A stretch of DNA of 64,000 bases from Luteibacter yeojuensis (lineage in GTDB: Bacteria > Pseudomonadota > Gammaproteobacteria > Xanthomonadales > Rhodanobacteraceae), in the NCBI RefSeq assembly GCF_011742875.1, contig NZ_JAAQTL010000001.1, positions 2,666,001 through 2,730,000 of the forward strand, read 5' to 3'. The notes below the pieces were generated by a model. That model made no database searches and had not been told where the DNA came from. It worked only from the letters and a program-made list of their open reading frames with translations. Of this stretch, positions 1 through 7,837 are shown one piece after another. The translations under genes were made by a program, and so were the position numbers. Each line of letters starts with the position of its first letter. The first letter of the stretch is position 1.

Positions 1-654
1 GGCACGGAACGCGGCGGTGTGCTCGGGCGGGAGCGGCGGCAGGTCGAGCCAGCCGCTTTCTTCCGGATCGCTCTCCAGCAGGCCGACCTCGGCGTGCTCC
101 GCATCGAGGAACCACAGCGAACCCACCCGGAACAGGCGCTGGCTGGCCGGGACATCGGGCAGCAGCTTCTGGCTGCCGTCCTTTTCGAGGCTCCAGCGCC
201 AGCGCAGGGACTGCGGCCTGCCACGCGAGAGCTGCAGGCCCGCCACGCCGCCGAAGAAGCACGGCGCGCCGTCAAGCACCTCGGCGAGCAACTGGTCGCC
301 CAGCTCCCCGCTGAAACGGGCGTAGCTGCGACTCTTGCGAAGGGTCTGCGGCAGGCCGAGCACGGTGGAGGCCAGGCGCTTCTCCACGACCGTGATCGCG
401 GCCTCGGGCAGGTGCCGGCTGTCCAGCGGGAGCGGTCGCGAATAGCGACCGTCGGACCCGACCGTGAGCAGGACCGGCGCGACGTCGAGGCGGGCGGCCG
501 GTTCGTGGTCGTCGTTCACGCCCTCGAGGAAGAAACCGAGGACGACGCCTTCGGACACCGCCGGTCGCGCCGGGGCGCCCAACGCGCGCTGCCAGGCCTG
601 TGGCAGCGTGTCCACGGGATCCTCCCGCCTGCGCTTGTCGTCCGGTTGATGCAT
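1..654 (-). CDS. SNF2-like DEAD/DEAH helicase, N-terminal part (cut by window edge)
   Basis: The frame is open from an ATG at 654 to the window edge without a stop (218 codons), so only the N-terminus is present. The translation begins MHQPDDKRRREDPVDTLPQA. It later contains SLRWRWSLEKDGSQKLLP and RLFRVGSLWFLDAEHAEVGL, which resemble the N-terminal extension of bacterial SNF2/HelS-type helicases, where a bound value and a 'wyLD..tgevG.Le' segment precede the ATPase core. No Walker motif is visible here because it would lie beyond the edge. The assignment therefore rests on the N-terminal domain only and is moderate. The gene reads the same way as secB-gpsA but starts about 130 nt beyond the gpsA stop, so it may have its own promoter. 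Confidence 0.55.
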   Translation of the reverse strand, partial: MHQPDDKRRREDPVDTLPQAWQRALGAPARPAVSEGVVLGFFLEGVNDDHEPAARLDVAPVLLTVGSDGRYSRPLPLDSRHLPEAAITVVEKRLASTVLGLPQTLRKSRSYARFSGELGDQLLAEVLDGAPCFFGGVAGLQLSRGRPQSLRWRWSLEKDGSQKLLPDVPASQRLFRVGSLWFLDAEHAEVGLLESDPEESGWLDLPPLPPEHTAAFRA

Positions 655-783
655 CCGTAGCGATCCCGCCCGCGCGACCAAAACAGGAAGCTTAGCAAAG
701 CCGGGACGCCTTACCCGTAGGATTTTTTACCCTACGGACCGCCCCGGTTCAGCCAGCCGCGCGGCGCGGGCCGCCGATGCCTG

Positions 784-1818
784 TCAGCTCCGCCCGGGAA
801 ACAGGTCGACGGGATATTCGGCCTTCTGCTCACGGCTCATGAGCGTACGCAGCGCCTCTTCGGGCGTGACCTCACCGTGCAGCACGGCGCGCACGGCCGC
901 CGAGATCGGCAGGTCCAGACCATGGAAACCGGCAAGACGCGCCACTTCGTCCGCCGTGACGACACTTTCGACCACCTGGCCGATCTGGCGGACCGCGTCG
1001 GCCAGCGGGACGCCGCGACCAAGAGCGAGACCGAGGCGCCGGTTGCGCGACAGGTCGCCCGTGCAGGTGAGCACGAGGTCGCCCAGCCCGGCCAGGCCCA
1101 TGAGGGTTTCGGCGCGCGCGCCCAGCGCCACGCCCAGGCGGAGCATCTCGTTCATGCCACGGGTGATGAGGCCGGCGCGGGCATTGAGGCCCAGTGCCAT
1201 GCCGTCGGCCACGCCGGTGGCCACCGCGAGGACGTTCTTCATCGCGCCGCCCAGCTCGGCACCCAGGATGTCGTTGCCGGTGTAGGCACGGAAGTTCGGC
1301 GCGTGCAACAGCCCGGCCAGTTCCTTGCCGAAGGCCTCGTCCGTCGCGTGCACGGTGACCGCGCTGGGCAGGCCGGCGGTGACCTCGCGGGCGAACGACG
1401 GCCCGGTGATCACGGCGGCCGGGCGCCCGGGCAGCTTTTCGTTCACCAGCTCATGGAGGAACCGCCCCGTGCCGGTCTCGAACCCCTTGGTGGCCCAGGA
1501 AATCCGGGCATCGGGGTCGAGCAGGGGCACGATCTGGTCGAGCAGCGCCGCGAAGGCGTGGCTCGGCACCACCAGCAGCACGATGCCCGCCCCGCGCAGG
1601 ACCTTGGCGAGATCGGCTTCGTAGGCGAGTTCCGGCGGGAGGTCCAGGTCGGGCAGGTAGCGGAGGTTGCGGCGCGCGGCGGCCATGGCCGCCAGCGCGT
1701 CGGCATCGCGCCCCCACAGGCGCGTGGGAACGTCGTTGCGCGCCAGCAGGGCAGCCAGCGCGGTACCCCATGACCCGGCGCCGAGGACGGCGACGGTGGG
1801 TCGGGTGGTGGCGCTCAT
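784..1818 (-). CDS. gpsA: NAD(P)-dependent glycerol-3-phosphate dehydrogenase
   Basis: A 344-residue cytosolic enzyme that reduces dihydroxyacetone phosphate to sn-glycerol-3-phosphate, the backbone precursor for phospholipids (PlsB, also in this window, uses the product). The Rossmann motif [10 protein letters not shown] is at residues 12-21, ATKGFE at 109-114, GPSFAREV at 139-146 and the catalytic-lysine segment [10 protein letters not shown] at 191-200, followed by [14 protein letters not shown]. Length is normal for the family. The start lies only 3 nt after the secB stop, so the two are almost certainly co-transcribed, as in many Proteobacteria. Confidence 0.97.
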   Translation of the reverse strand: MSATTRPTVAVLGAGSWGTALAALLARNDVPTRLWGRDADALAAMAAARRNLRYLPDLDLPPELAYEADLAKVLRGAGIVLLVVPSHAFAALLDQIVPLLDPDARISWATKGFETGTGRFLHELVNEKLPGRPAAVITGPSFAREVTAGLPSAVTVHATDEAFGKELAGLLHAPNFRAYTGNDILGAELGGAMKNVLAVATGVADGMALGLNARAGLITRGMNEMLRLGVALGARAETLMGLAGLGDLVLTCTGDLSRNRRLGLALGRGVPLADAVRQIGQVVESVVTADEVARLAGFHGLDLPISAAVRAVLHGEVTPEEALRTLMSREQKAEYPVDLFPGRS

Positions 1819-1821
1819 CGC

Positions 1822-2322
1822 TCAGCTGTTGAGCGTATGGGCACCTGCGCCTTCAAGCTGCTGGCGCTGCTGCTCGGCGTAGAGGGCGTCGAAGTTGATC
1901 GGCTGGAGCAGGAACGGCGGGAAACCGCCCTCCTGGATCATGGCGGAAACCATCTGGCGTGCGTACGGGAACAGGAGGTTCGGGCAGTACGAGCCCAGGA
2001 TGCCGTCGCGATCCTCGGGCGAGAAACCGGCGATGCCGAAGATGCCGGCCTGGTGGACCTCGGCCAGGTAAGCGGTGCGCTCGCCCAGGTTGCAGGTGAG
2101 GGTAAGGCTCAGCACCACCTCGAAGAGGTCGTTGCCGAGATCCACGGCCTTGTGGCCCAGGTTGAGCTGGACCTGCGGCTGGGCTTCGGTCTCGCCCATT
2201 TCCTGGAACACCTGCGGGGCGTTCGGCGCTTCGAAGGAGGCATCCTTCACGTAGATCTTCTGCAGCACGAGCTGCGGCTGGCCGGCCTGGCCGGCCTGGC
2301 CGTTGGCGGTGATTTCTGCCAT
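1822..2322 (-). CDS. secB: Protein-export chaperone SecB
   Basis: A 166-residue tetrameric cytosolic chaperone that keeps preproteins unfolded and hands them to SecA. Typical SecB segments are LVLQKIYVKDASFEAPNAP near the N-terminus, the beta-sheet LNLGHKAVDLGNDLFEVVLS, and GIFGIAGF followed by the conserved CPNLLFPYARQMVS. The open frame extends far upstream, but this ATG is preceded by a GAGGA ribosome-binding site and gives the family length. A short Gly/Gln/Ala repeat (GQAGQAGQ) follows the first residues. First gene of a secB-gpsA operon, divergent from rpmB. Confidence 0.97.
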   Translation of the reverse strand: MAEITANGQAGQAGQPQLVLQKIYVKDASFEAPNAPQVFQEMGETEAQPQVQLNLGHKAVDLGNDLFEVVLSLTLTCNLGERTAYLAEVHQAGIFGIAGFSPEDRDGILGSYCPNLLFPYARQMVSAMIQEGGFPPFLLQPINFDALYAEQQRQQLEGAGAHTLNS

Positions 2323-2626
2323 TGCGTGGTCCTCGAAAAGGCGTCGTGTGGGCTGATTGCGTGCCGCTGGCACGAAAGCAGGGATTGTTTCACACAACCC
2401 GGCGCCCCGCACAGTCCGGCTTGCATGAAGGCGCGGGATTCTGAGAGAATGCCCGGCTTCCCTATGCCAGCCCGATACGTCGGGAAAGTCCGTCACGCGA
2501 TGCGGGCTTCGACTGGTGGAAGTGCTCCACTCTCCAGCCATCGCGTGGCAGCCGGTCGAACGGCATGCCGCTGGGCCGTCGCCGTCCTGGCCAAAGGGCG
2601 GTCCAACGAATCTAAAGGAGGCCCCC
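2323..2626. other. Divergent intergenic region between secB and rpmB
   Basis: 304 nt without a convincing gene. It must carry the divergent promoters for secB-gpsA and rpmB-rpmG. The rpmB side has a long leader with a small hairpin (GTGGA-AGTGC-TCCAC near 2516) and a strong AAAGGAGG ribosome-binding site at about 2614-2621. I see no recognised ribosomal-protein leader motif. Confidence 0.5.
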
Positions 2627-2863
2627 ATGGCCCGTAGATGCCAAGTCACCAACAAGGGTGTGCAGACCGGCAACAACGTCTCGCACGCGAACAACAAGAC
2701 CCGTCGCCGCTGGCTGCCGAACCTGCACGAGCGCCGCTTCTGGGTCGCCAGCGAGAACCGCTGGGTGAAGCTGCGCGTTTCCAACCACGCGCTGCGCACC
2801 ATCGACAAGAACGGCATCGAGGCTGTGCTGGCCGACCTCCGTTCCCGCGGCGAAAAGATCTAA
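2627..2863 (+). CDS. rpmB: 50S ribosomal protein L28
   Basis: A 78-residue structural protein of the large ribosomal subunit. The N-terminus [20 protein letters not shown] and the central [18 protein letters not shown] are diagnostic of L28. The frame is open further upstream, but the AAAGGAGG site just before this ATG and the family length fix the start. It is followed after 12 nt by rpmG, the usual rpmB-rpmG operon, and a strong terminator closes the pair. Confidence 0.98.
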   Translation: MARRCQVTNKGVQTGNNVSHANNKTRRRWLPNLHERRFWVASENRWVKLRVSNHALRTIDKNGIEAVLADLRSRGEKI

Positions 2864-2875
2864 GGAGATCGAACC

Positions 2876-3040
2876 ATGGCAAGCAAGCGCGATAAGCACC
2901 GCCTGATTTCCACCGCGGGCACCGGTCACTTCTACACGACCACGAAGAACAAGAAGAACACCCCGGAAAAGATGGTCTTCATGAAGTACGACCCCGTCGT
3001 CCGGAAGCACGTGGAATACAAGGAAGGCAAGATCAAGTGA
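2876..3040 (+). CDS. rpmG: 50S ribosomal protein L33
   Basis: A 54-residue large-subunit ribosomal protein, beginning [20 protein letters not shown] and continuing [13 protein letters not shown] and [18 protein letters not shown]. This is the cysteine-free form of L33, since the zinc-ribbon cysteines of the C+ type are absent. The start is preceded by TAAGGAGATC, whose AGGAG overlaps the rpmB stop region, so translation is probably coupled to rpmB. Confidence 0.97.
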   Translation: MASKRDKHRLISTAGTGHFYTTTKNKKNTPEKMVFMKYDPVVRKHVEYKEGKIK

Positions 3041-3049
3041 TCTTGAAGG

Positions 3050-3078
3050 AAGCCGCCGAAAGGCGGCTTTCTTTTTTT
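3050..3078 (+). terminator. Rho-independent terminator of rpmB-rpmG
   Basis: Stem AAGCCGCC (3050-3057) pairs with GGCGGCTT (3062-3069) around a GAAA loop and is followed by a T-rich tract to 3078. It lies 10 nt after the rpmG stop. Confidence 0.93.
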
Positions 3079-3255
3079 GGCCCCCGCAAAAGCGCAAGCG
3101 AGGTGCCGGCGAGCTGAAAGGCAAGGAGATGGCCGCAGTGTTGATGGTCATCGACGCCCTGGTGAGCCGTGGCCTCGACCGTGCGATGCAGGCGCGTACG
3201 CAGATGGCGAGGGAGCGGCTGCATGCCGCCACCACGACGCTCGGCGCAACCGCCT

Positions 3256-3333
3256 TGTAGGAGCCGCTATGGCGGCGAGAGCAACCTTGCCGCGTCGTCG
3301 TGAAATTGTCTCGCCGCTGTAGCGGCTCCTACA
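3256..3333. repeat. REP-like inverted pair, copy A
   Basis: Two 24-nt arms, TGTAGGAGCCGCTATGGCGGCGAG (3256-3279, written here only to define the unit as TGTAGGAGCCGCTATG plus GCGGCGAG) and its near reverse complement at 3310-3333, separated by 30 nt. Each arm is itself palindromic around GCCGCTATGGCGGC. The same unit recurs at 17251, 36389 and 49945, and as a remnant at 58292. This organisation resembles bacterial REP/BIME elements. Confidence 0.8.
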
Positions 3334-3529
3334 GCGGTATCGCGGCCCTTCGCTTTTGCTCTCCCATCGGTGTACCTCAATGATGGGAGAGGTGTCGGGG
3401 CGTGCCCCTCAGAGCGAGTTCGGTCGCTTGCGACCGCATGTTTGAGCCTGAGGGCACACCCCGGCGCCTCGCGCCAAGCGCGACGGTGTGCGCGGCCAAA
3501 CACGATGGCGAAGCCGAGCCAGAAAAAAA
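3334..3529. other. Intergenic stretch with two strong stem-loops
   Basis: Non-coding spacer between the repeat pair and the desaturase terminator. It holds a 10-bp hairpin (CTCTCCCATC 3359-3368 with GATGGGAGAG 3382-3391). It also holds a long imperfect stem: 3394-3412 pairs with 3448-3465, with one bulge and one mismatch. An inner hairpin GGTCGC-TT-GCGACC lies at about 3422-3435. No open frame here looks like a gene. It could be a structured RNA or another mobile palindrome; neither can be decided from one copy. Confidence 0.4.
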
Positions 3530-3557
3530 GGCCGCCGTCTTTCGACGGCGGCCTTTT
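3530..3557 (-). terminator. Bidirectional terminator downstream of the desaturase
   Basis: Perfect 10-bp stem GGCCGCCGTC / GACGGCGGCC (3530-3539 and 3544-3553) with a TTTC loop. On the minus strand it is followed by a run of seven Ts (3523-3529 complement) and on the plus strand by four. It sits 26 nt after the stop of the minus-strand desaturase gene. Confidence 0.9.
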
Positions 3558-3578
3558 CGGTTCCACTGGCGGTATCGC

Positions 3579-4772
3579 TTACGCGCCGACCGCCGAATAA
3601 CCCTTCAGGCGCTGGGCGAACTGCTGGAGCGAGCGGATGCCGCTCTGCTCGGCTTCCACGATCCACTGCTGCAGGGCCTTCAGCGACTTCTCGGCGCCAC
3701 GCTCTTCCATCAGGGCGACGAGGCGGGCGCGGAAGTCGCACACCGTGGTCAGAGCCGGGCGGTTGGCCAGGGCGGCCTGCAGGCGCTCGCGGGCATCGTT
3801 GTCGAGCCAGCGGCCACCATCGGCCAGGGCGCGACGCAGGCGGCGCGGCACGGCCTTGATGCTCTCGCCGGCCTGGCCCATTTCCTCGCGCATCGTCGGC
3901 AGGATCACGTTGCGGTAGTAATCCGTGGTGGCCTGGAAGCGCAGGGTGAGCACACCCTTCAGCGTCTCCGCATCGGGCAGGTGCACGTTCGGGCGGATGT
4001 TGAGCGTGGGCGCCACGCGCAGCACCTTGGCGAGGCGCATGAAGCGCAGCCCGCAGATCGCCGCCCAGCCGATATCGAATTCCCATTTGCGCAGGGCGAA
4101 CTTCGCCGAGCTCGGGAAGGCGTGGTGGTTGTTGTGCAGCTCTTCGCCGCCGATCCAGAAGCCCCACGGCGAGATGTTCGTCGCGGTGTCCGAGCTCTCG
4201 AAATTACGGTAACCCCACCAGTGGCCGATGCCGTTGACGAAGCCGGCGGCCCAGAACGGGATCCACACCATCTGCACGGCCCAGATCGCAAGACCGATCA
4301 CGCCGAACAGCGAGAGATTGATGATCGCCATCAGCGTCGGGCCCCAGTACGGGTGACGACCGAACAGCGTCCGCTCGAACCAGTCGTCCGGCGTACCGCG
4401 GCCGTACTTCTCCATGTCTTCCTTGTTCTCGCTGGCGTCGCGGTACAGCGACACGCCGTCGAGGAAGACTTTCTTGATACCGAAGATCTGCGGGCTATGC
4501 GGATCTTCCTCGGTCTCGACCTTCGCATGGTGCTTGCGGTGGATGGCCACCCACTCCTTGACCACCATGCCCGTGGTCAGCCAGCCCCAGAAGCGGAAGA
4601 AGCCGTTGAGCGTCCAGTGGAAGTCCACGCCGCGGTGCGTGGCGCTGCGGTGGTAATAGAGCGTCACCGTGAAAATGGTGAGCTGGGTCACCACCAGCAG
4701 ATAGACCAGCATCTCTCCCCAGCTCGCGCGGGTGAGTCCGTTGGACAGGAAATCGAGCAGGGTGTCGAGCAT
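3579..4772 (-). CDS. Membrane fatty-acid (acyl-CoA) desaturase
   Basis: A 397-residue integral-membrane di-iron desaturase, delta-9 (stearoyl-CoA desaturase) type, expected to introduce a cis double bond into acyl chains and so adjust membrane fluidity. The three histidine boxes are visible: YYHRSATHR, HRKHHAK and ELHNNHHAFPSS. Hydrophobic segments flank them (LVYLLVVTQLTIFTVTL near the N-terminus and a pair around FGVIGLAIWAVQMVWIPFW). The C-terminal third, after LRFMRLAKVLRVAPT, is soluble and longer than in minimal desaturases. It is monocistronic, with its own terminator and an inverted repeat in its promoter region. Confidence 0.93.
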   Translation of the reverse strand: MLDTLLDFLSNGLTRASWGEMLVYLLVVTQLTIFTVTLYYHRSATHRGVDFHWTLNGFFRFWGWLTTGMVVKEWVAIHRKHHAKVETEEDPHSPQIFGIKKVFLDGVSLYRDASENKEDMEKYGRGTPDDWFERTLFGRHPYWGPTLMAIINLSLFGVIGLAIWAVQMVWIPFWAAGFVNGIGHWWGYRNFESSDTATNISPWGFWIGGEELHNNHHAFPSSAKFALRKWEFDIGWAAICGLRFMRLAKVLRVAPTLNIRPNVHLPDAETLKGVLTLRFQATTDYYRNVILPTMREEMGQAGESIKAVPRRLRRALADGGRWLDNDARERLQAALANRPALTTVCDFRARLVALMEERGAEKSLKALQQWIVEAEQSGIRSLQQFAQRLKGYSAVGA

Positions 4773-4786
4773 CGAGTCGTTACCGC

Positions 4787-4812
4787 ACGGGTAGTTAGGG
4801 AGTCTTACCCGT
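4787..4812 (-). promoter_or_regulatory. Inverted repeat upstream of the desaturase (candidate operator)
   Basis: ACGGGTA at 4787-4793 and TACCCGT at 4806-4812 form a 7-bp inverted repeat with a 12-nt spacer, centred about 27 nt upstream of the desaturase start codon. It lies in the 5' untranslated or core promoter region, so a repressor could act there. The binding protein is unknown. Confidence 0.35.
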
Positions 4813-5006
4813 CCAGTCTAACGAGGCTATGCCATACCCACCAGCATGGTTATCGGCAAATTGTGAAGAGGGTTGTTGTGGGATCGCGAGCCTATTGCGC
4901 ACAATCGCGGCATGACACCGACCCCCTCCGTTCAGCAGCAGCCCTGCCCCTCGGCACGATGGCACCAGGTTTCGCGACGTAGCCCGTCGATAGCCGACGT
5001 AGCCGC

Positions 5007-5738
5007 ATGAACCAGGGTGTTTTGCTGAACGTCGAAGGCGTTTCCCGTCGCCGCGCCGGCCGCGCCGCCGTGAACGAGCTCTCCTTCACCCTGAACGGCG
5101 GTGAAGTCCTCGGGCTCCTTGGGGTCAATGGGGCCGGTAAATCCACCACCCTGTCCATGCTTTCCGGCGCCCTCCGGCCCGATCGGGGACGCATTTTCCT
5201 CGGTGGCGACGACTTCGTGGCCCATCCGGCGATCGCCCGCCGGATGATCGGCTGGCTGCCGGAGAACGCGCCGTTGTGGCCGGAGCTATCGGTCGAGGAA
5301 CACCTCGTGGCGTTTTCCCGCCTGCGCGGCGCGACCCGCCCGGCCGCCCGCCGCGCGGCGGAGGCCATCGCCGGCCGTCTGCAACTGGGCGACCTGCGCC
5401 GCCGTCTCGCCGGCGTGCTCTCCCAGGGCCAGCGCCAACGCCTGGGCCTCGCCTGCGCGCTTGTCCACGAGCCCGCCCTCGTCATCCTCGACGAGCCGGC
5501 CAATGCGCTCGATCCGGTCCAGGTCGGCGAACTGCGCAAGCTTATCCGGGAGCGCGCCGCCGCCGGCGCCGCGGTGATCCTGTCCACCCACGTCCTCGCG
5601 GAAGTGGTGGCCGTGTGCGACCGCGTCGTGATCCTCCACGAGGGCCGGCTGCGCCACGATGCGCCGCTGCGCGGGGACGAAGGCGGCGCGGCCCTCGAAG
5701 CCACGTTCTTCGCCGTCGCCACGGGAGCCGCCGCATGA
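5007..5738 (+). CDS. ABC transporter ATP-binding protein (GldA-like)
   Basis: A 243-residue ABC ATPase. It shows Walker A GVNGAGKSTT, a signature LSQGQRQRLGLA, Walker B LVILDEPANALDP and the switch histidine in STHVL. It is the first gene of a four-gene operon with an ABC-2 permease, a GldG-like protein and a DUF4340-like protein. Such GldA/GldF/GldG-type exporters are widespread outside gliding bacteria and their substrate is generally unknown. Its stop overlaps the permease start (ATGA), which indicates translational coupling. Confidence 0.92.
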   Translation: MNQGVLLNVEGVSRRRAGRAAVNELSFTLNGGEVLGLLGVNGAGKSTTLSMLSGALRPDRGRIFLGGDDFVAHPAIARRMIGWLPENAPLWPELSVEEHLVAFSRLRGATRPAARRAAEAIAGRLQLGDLRRRLAGVLSQGQRQRLGLACALVHEPALVILDEPANALDPVQVGELRKLIRERAAAGAAVILSTHVLAEVVAVCDRVVILHEGRLRHDAPLRGDEGGAALEATFFAVATGAAA

Positions 5739-6490
5739 GCGTCGCCGCCGTCGCAGGTCTCGAACTCCGCCGCCTCGCCGTGCGCCCCCTGGCGTGGGCG
5801 CTCGCCGCGCTGACCATCGCCTGGCTGGCCTGGACCTTCGTGCTCGGCCTGGGCCAGTTCCTGGGGGCGCAGGTCAAGCTCGCCGCCGTGGCCGACGCGC
5901 CCGGCTTCACCGACCTGGTGGCGATTCCCCTGCTCGCCGAACTCGCGAAGCTCGCCTTCCTCGTCGTGCCCCTCATGACCATGACCCAGCTCGCCGGCGA
6001 ACGCCGCGCGGGCACGCTCGCCCTCCTGGCCTCCACCGGGCTCGCCCCCTGGCGCATCGTGACCGGCAAGTACCTCGCGGTACTCGCGTGGCTGGGACTG
6101 TGGCTGCTGGCGACGCTGGCGATGCCGCTCGCCATCGGCGCGGAATCCACCGCCGACTGGGGCAAGCTCGCAGCGGCCACGCTGGGTACCGCCTTGCTGC
6201 TCGCCACGCTGGCCGCCATCGGCATCGCCTGCTCCGCCGCCACCTCGTTCCCGGCCATCGCGGCGGCCATGGCGCTCATCGTCACGCTCGCCCTCTGGAC
6301 CATCGATCGCGGCGCACAGGCCGCCGGCGTGAGCGGCGGCTTCCTCGAATGGCTCACCATGGCCACCCACCTGCAAAACCTGCTGCGCGGGCTGGTCGTG
6401 ACCAGCGACCTCGCATGGTTCGCGCTCGCGATCGCCCTCTCGCTGTGCCTCGCCGTCCGTCGCCTCGCTGCCGACAGGGAGCGCCAGTGA
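5735..6490 (+). CDS. ABC-2 type permease subunit (GldF-like)
   Basis: A 251-residue polytopic membrane protein. Hydrophobic helices include ALAALTIAWLAWTFVLGL, AFLVVPLMTMTQLA, LAVLAWLGLWLLATLA, ATLGTALLLATLAAIG and FALAIALSLCLAV. The soluble loop GERRAGTLALLASTGLAPW between helices 2 and 3 is the conserved coupling region of ABC-2 permeases. The frame is open upstream, but the ATG at 5735 overlaps the ATPase stop and starts a normal-length protein. Confidence 0.9.
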   Translation: MSVAAVAGLELRRLAVRPLAWALAALTIAWLAWTFVLGLGQFLGAQVKLAAVADAPGFTDLVAIPLLAELAKLAFLVVPLMTMTQLAGERRAGTLALLASTGLAPWRIVTGKYLAVLAWLGLWLLATLAMPLAIGAESTADWGKLAAATLGTALLLATLAAIGIACSAATSFPAIAAAMALIVTLALWTIDRGAQAAGVSGGFLEWLTMATHLQNLLRGLVVTSDLAWFALAIALSLCLAVRRLAADRERQ

Positions 6491-7836
6491 TGCGCCGCCT
6501 CGATCGCTGGTTCGTGCTCCTCGGCCTCTTCGTCGCCGCCGGCTGCCTCGGTTTCCTCAGTTCGCGGCACGCGTGGACGTTCGACTGGACGCGCGGCGCG
6601 CGCGCCAGCCTCGCGCCCGAAAGCGTCGCCGTGCTGGACAAGCTTCGCGGCCCTGTCGACGTCGTCGGTTACATCTCGCCGACCGGACCGTTGCGCGAAC
6701 AGATCGCGGCGGTGATGGAGCGCTACGTGCGCGAGAAAAAGGATCTCCGCCTCTCCTTCGTCGATCCCGACCTCGATCCCGCCGCTTCGCGCCAGCTCGG
6801 TATTTCCGGCGACGGCGCGCTGCTCGTGCGCTACCAGGGCCGCGAGGAGCGCGTGGAAAGCCCGATCAACGAGCGCAACCTCTCCAACGCGCTCGAACGC
6901 CTCGCCCGTGGCGGCCAGCGCATCGTCGCCTTCGTCACCGGCGACGGCGAGCGTCAGGGCGACGGTCACGCCAACGCGGACCTCGGCACCTTCATGAGCC
7001 AGGTGGAACGCCGCGGCATCCGGGCCGTGCCGCTCAACTTCAGCCAGACGCAAGGCGTGCCCGAGCACACCGACCTCGTCGTGCTCGCGAGCCCGATGGC
7101 GCCGCTGCCCGCGGGAAGCGTGGCGGCGCTCGTCGACTACGTGCGCGGCGGCGGCAACCTGCTGTGGCTTACCGAGCCCTCCAACGACGACCTGGGCACC
7201 GGTGCGCTCGCCGATGTGCTCGGCATCCGCGTCCTGCCCGGCGTGCTCGTGGACGGCCAGGGCAGCACGCTCAACGTCGACGATCCGCGCATCGTCGTGC
7301 TCGGCGACTATCCGTTCCACGCGATCACCCGGGCGTTCCGCGACACGACCCTCTTCCCGCAGGTGTCCGCGTTGGCGCAGGTCTCTTCGCACGATTGGGC
7401 GGTCGTGCCCTTCCTCCGCTCGGGCGAGCGCAGCTGGACGGCCTTCGGCGGCATCGACAACGAGAAGCCCTCCACGATCGCCTTCCATCCCGAAGCGGGC
7501 GAACTGAAGGGCCCGCTCGATTTCGGCTTCGCGCTGAATCGCCTGTCGCCCAGCCCGGCCAAGAGCGAACAGCGCGCCGTCGTCATCGGCGACGGCGATT
7601 TCCTGTCGAACACCTATGTCGGCAACGGCGGTAACCGCGCGCTCGGCGAACGCATCCTCGACTGGCTGCTCGGCGACGACGTGCTCGTGGACCTGCCCGC
7701 GCGCGGGGCGCCCGATCGGGTGATCTCGGTATCGCAGGACGGCCTCAACCTCGTGAGCATCGCCTTCCTGGTATGCCTGCCCCTCCTGCTGCTCGGCCTC
7801 GGCGCTGGCATCGCATGGCGACGGAGGCGGCGCTGA
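6490..7836 (+). CDS. GldG-like ABC auxiliary protein
   Basis: 448 residues with one N-terminal membrane helix (WFVLLGLFVAAGCLGFL), a large extracytoplasmic body and a C-terminal helix (LVSIAFLVCLPLLLLGLGAG) ended by RRRRR. The body has the layout of GldG-type ABC-associated proteins, with an N-terminal segment starting VAVLDKLRGPVDVVGYIS and a later segment containing IVAFVTGDGER and VDYVRGGGNLLWL. The start ATG shares one base with the permease stop (TGATG). The reconstructed start avoids a much longer open frame upstream. Its function is presumably to complete the exporter encoded by the two preceding genes. Confidence 0.85.
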   Translation: MRRLDRWFVLLGLFVAAGCLGFLSSRHAWTFDWTRGARASLAPESVAVLDKLRGPVDVVGYISPTGPLREQIAAVMERYVREKKDLRLSFVDPDLDPAASRQLGISGDGALLVRYQGREERVESPINERNLSNALERLARGGQRIVAFVTGDGERQGDGHANADLGTFMSQVERRGIRAVPLNFSQTQGVPEHTDLVVLASPMAPLPAGSVAALVDYVRGGGNLLWLTEPSNDDLGTGALADVLGIRVLPGVLVDGQGSTLNVDDPRIVVLGDYPFHAITRAFRDTTLFPQVSALAQVSSHDWAVVPFLRSGERSWTAFGGIDNEKPSTIAFHPEAGELKGPLDFGFALNRLSPSPAKSEQRAVVIGDGDFLSNTYVGNGGNRALGERILDWLLGDDVLVDLPARGAPDRVISVSQDGLNLVSIAFLVCLPLLLLGLGAGIAWRRRRR

Positions 7837-7837
7837 C

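Noticed and set aside
715..737. Inverted repeat CCGTAGG/CCTACGG considered as a terminator
   Set aside because: The T-run lies in the loop, not after the stem, and no gene end is nearby in a fitting orientation; purpose unclear.
3256..3333. Repeats considered as a CRISPR array
   Set aside because: Only two inverted arms per locus, no direct-repeat/spacer periodicity and no cas genes.
3402..4982. Long plus-strand frame opposite the desaturase
   Set aside because: It crosses a terminator and the desaturase His boxes on the other strand; translation has no protein-like features.
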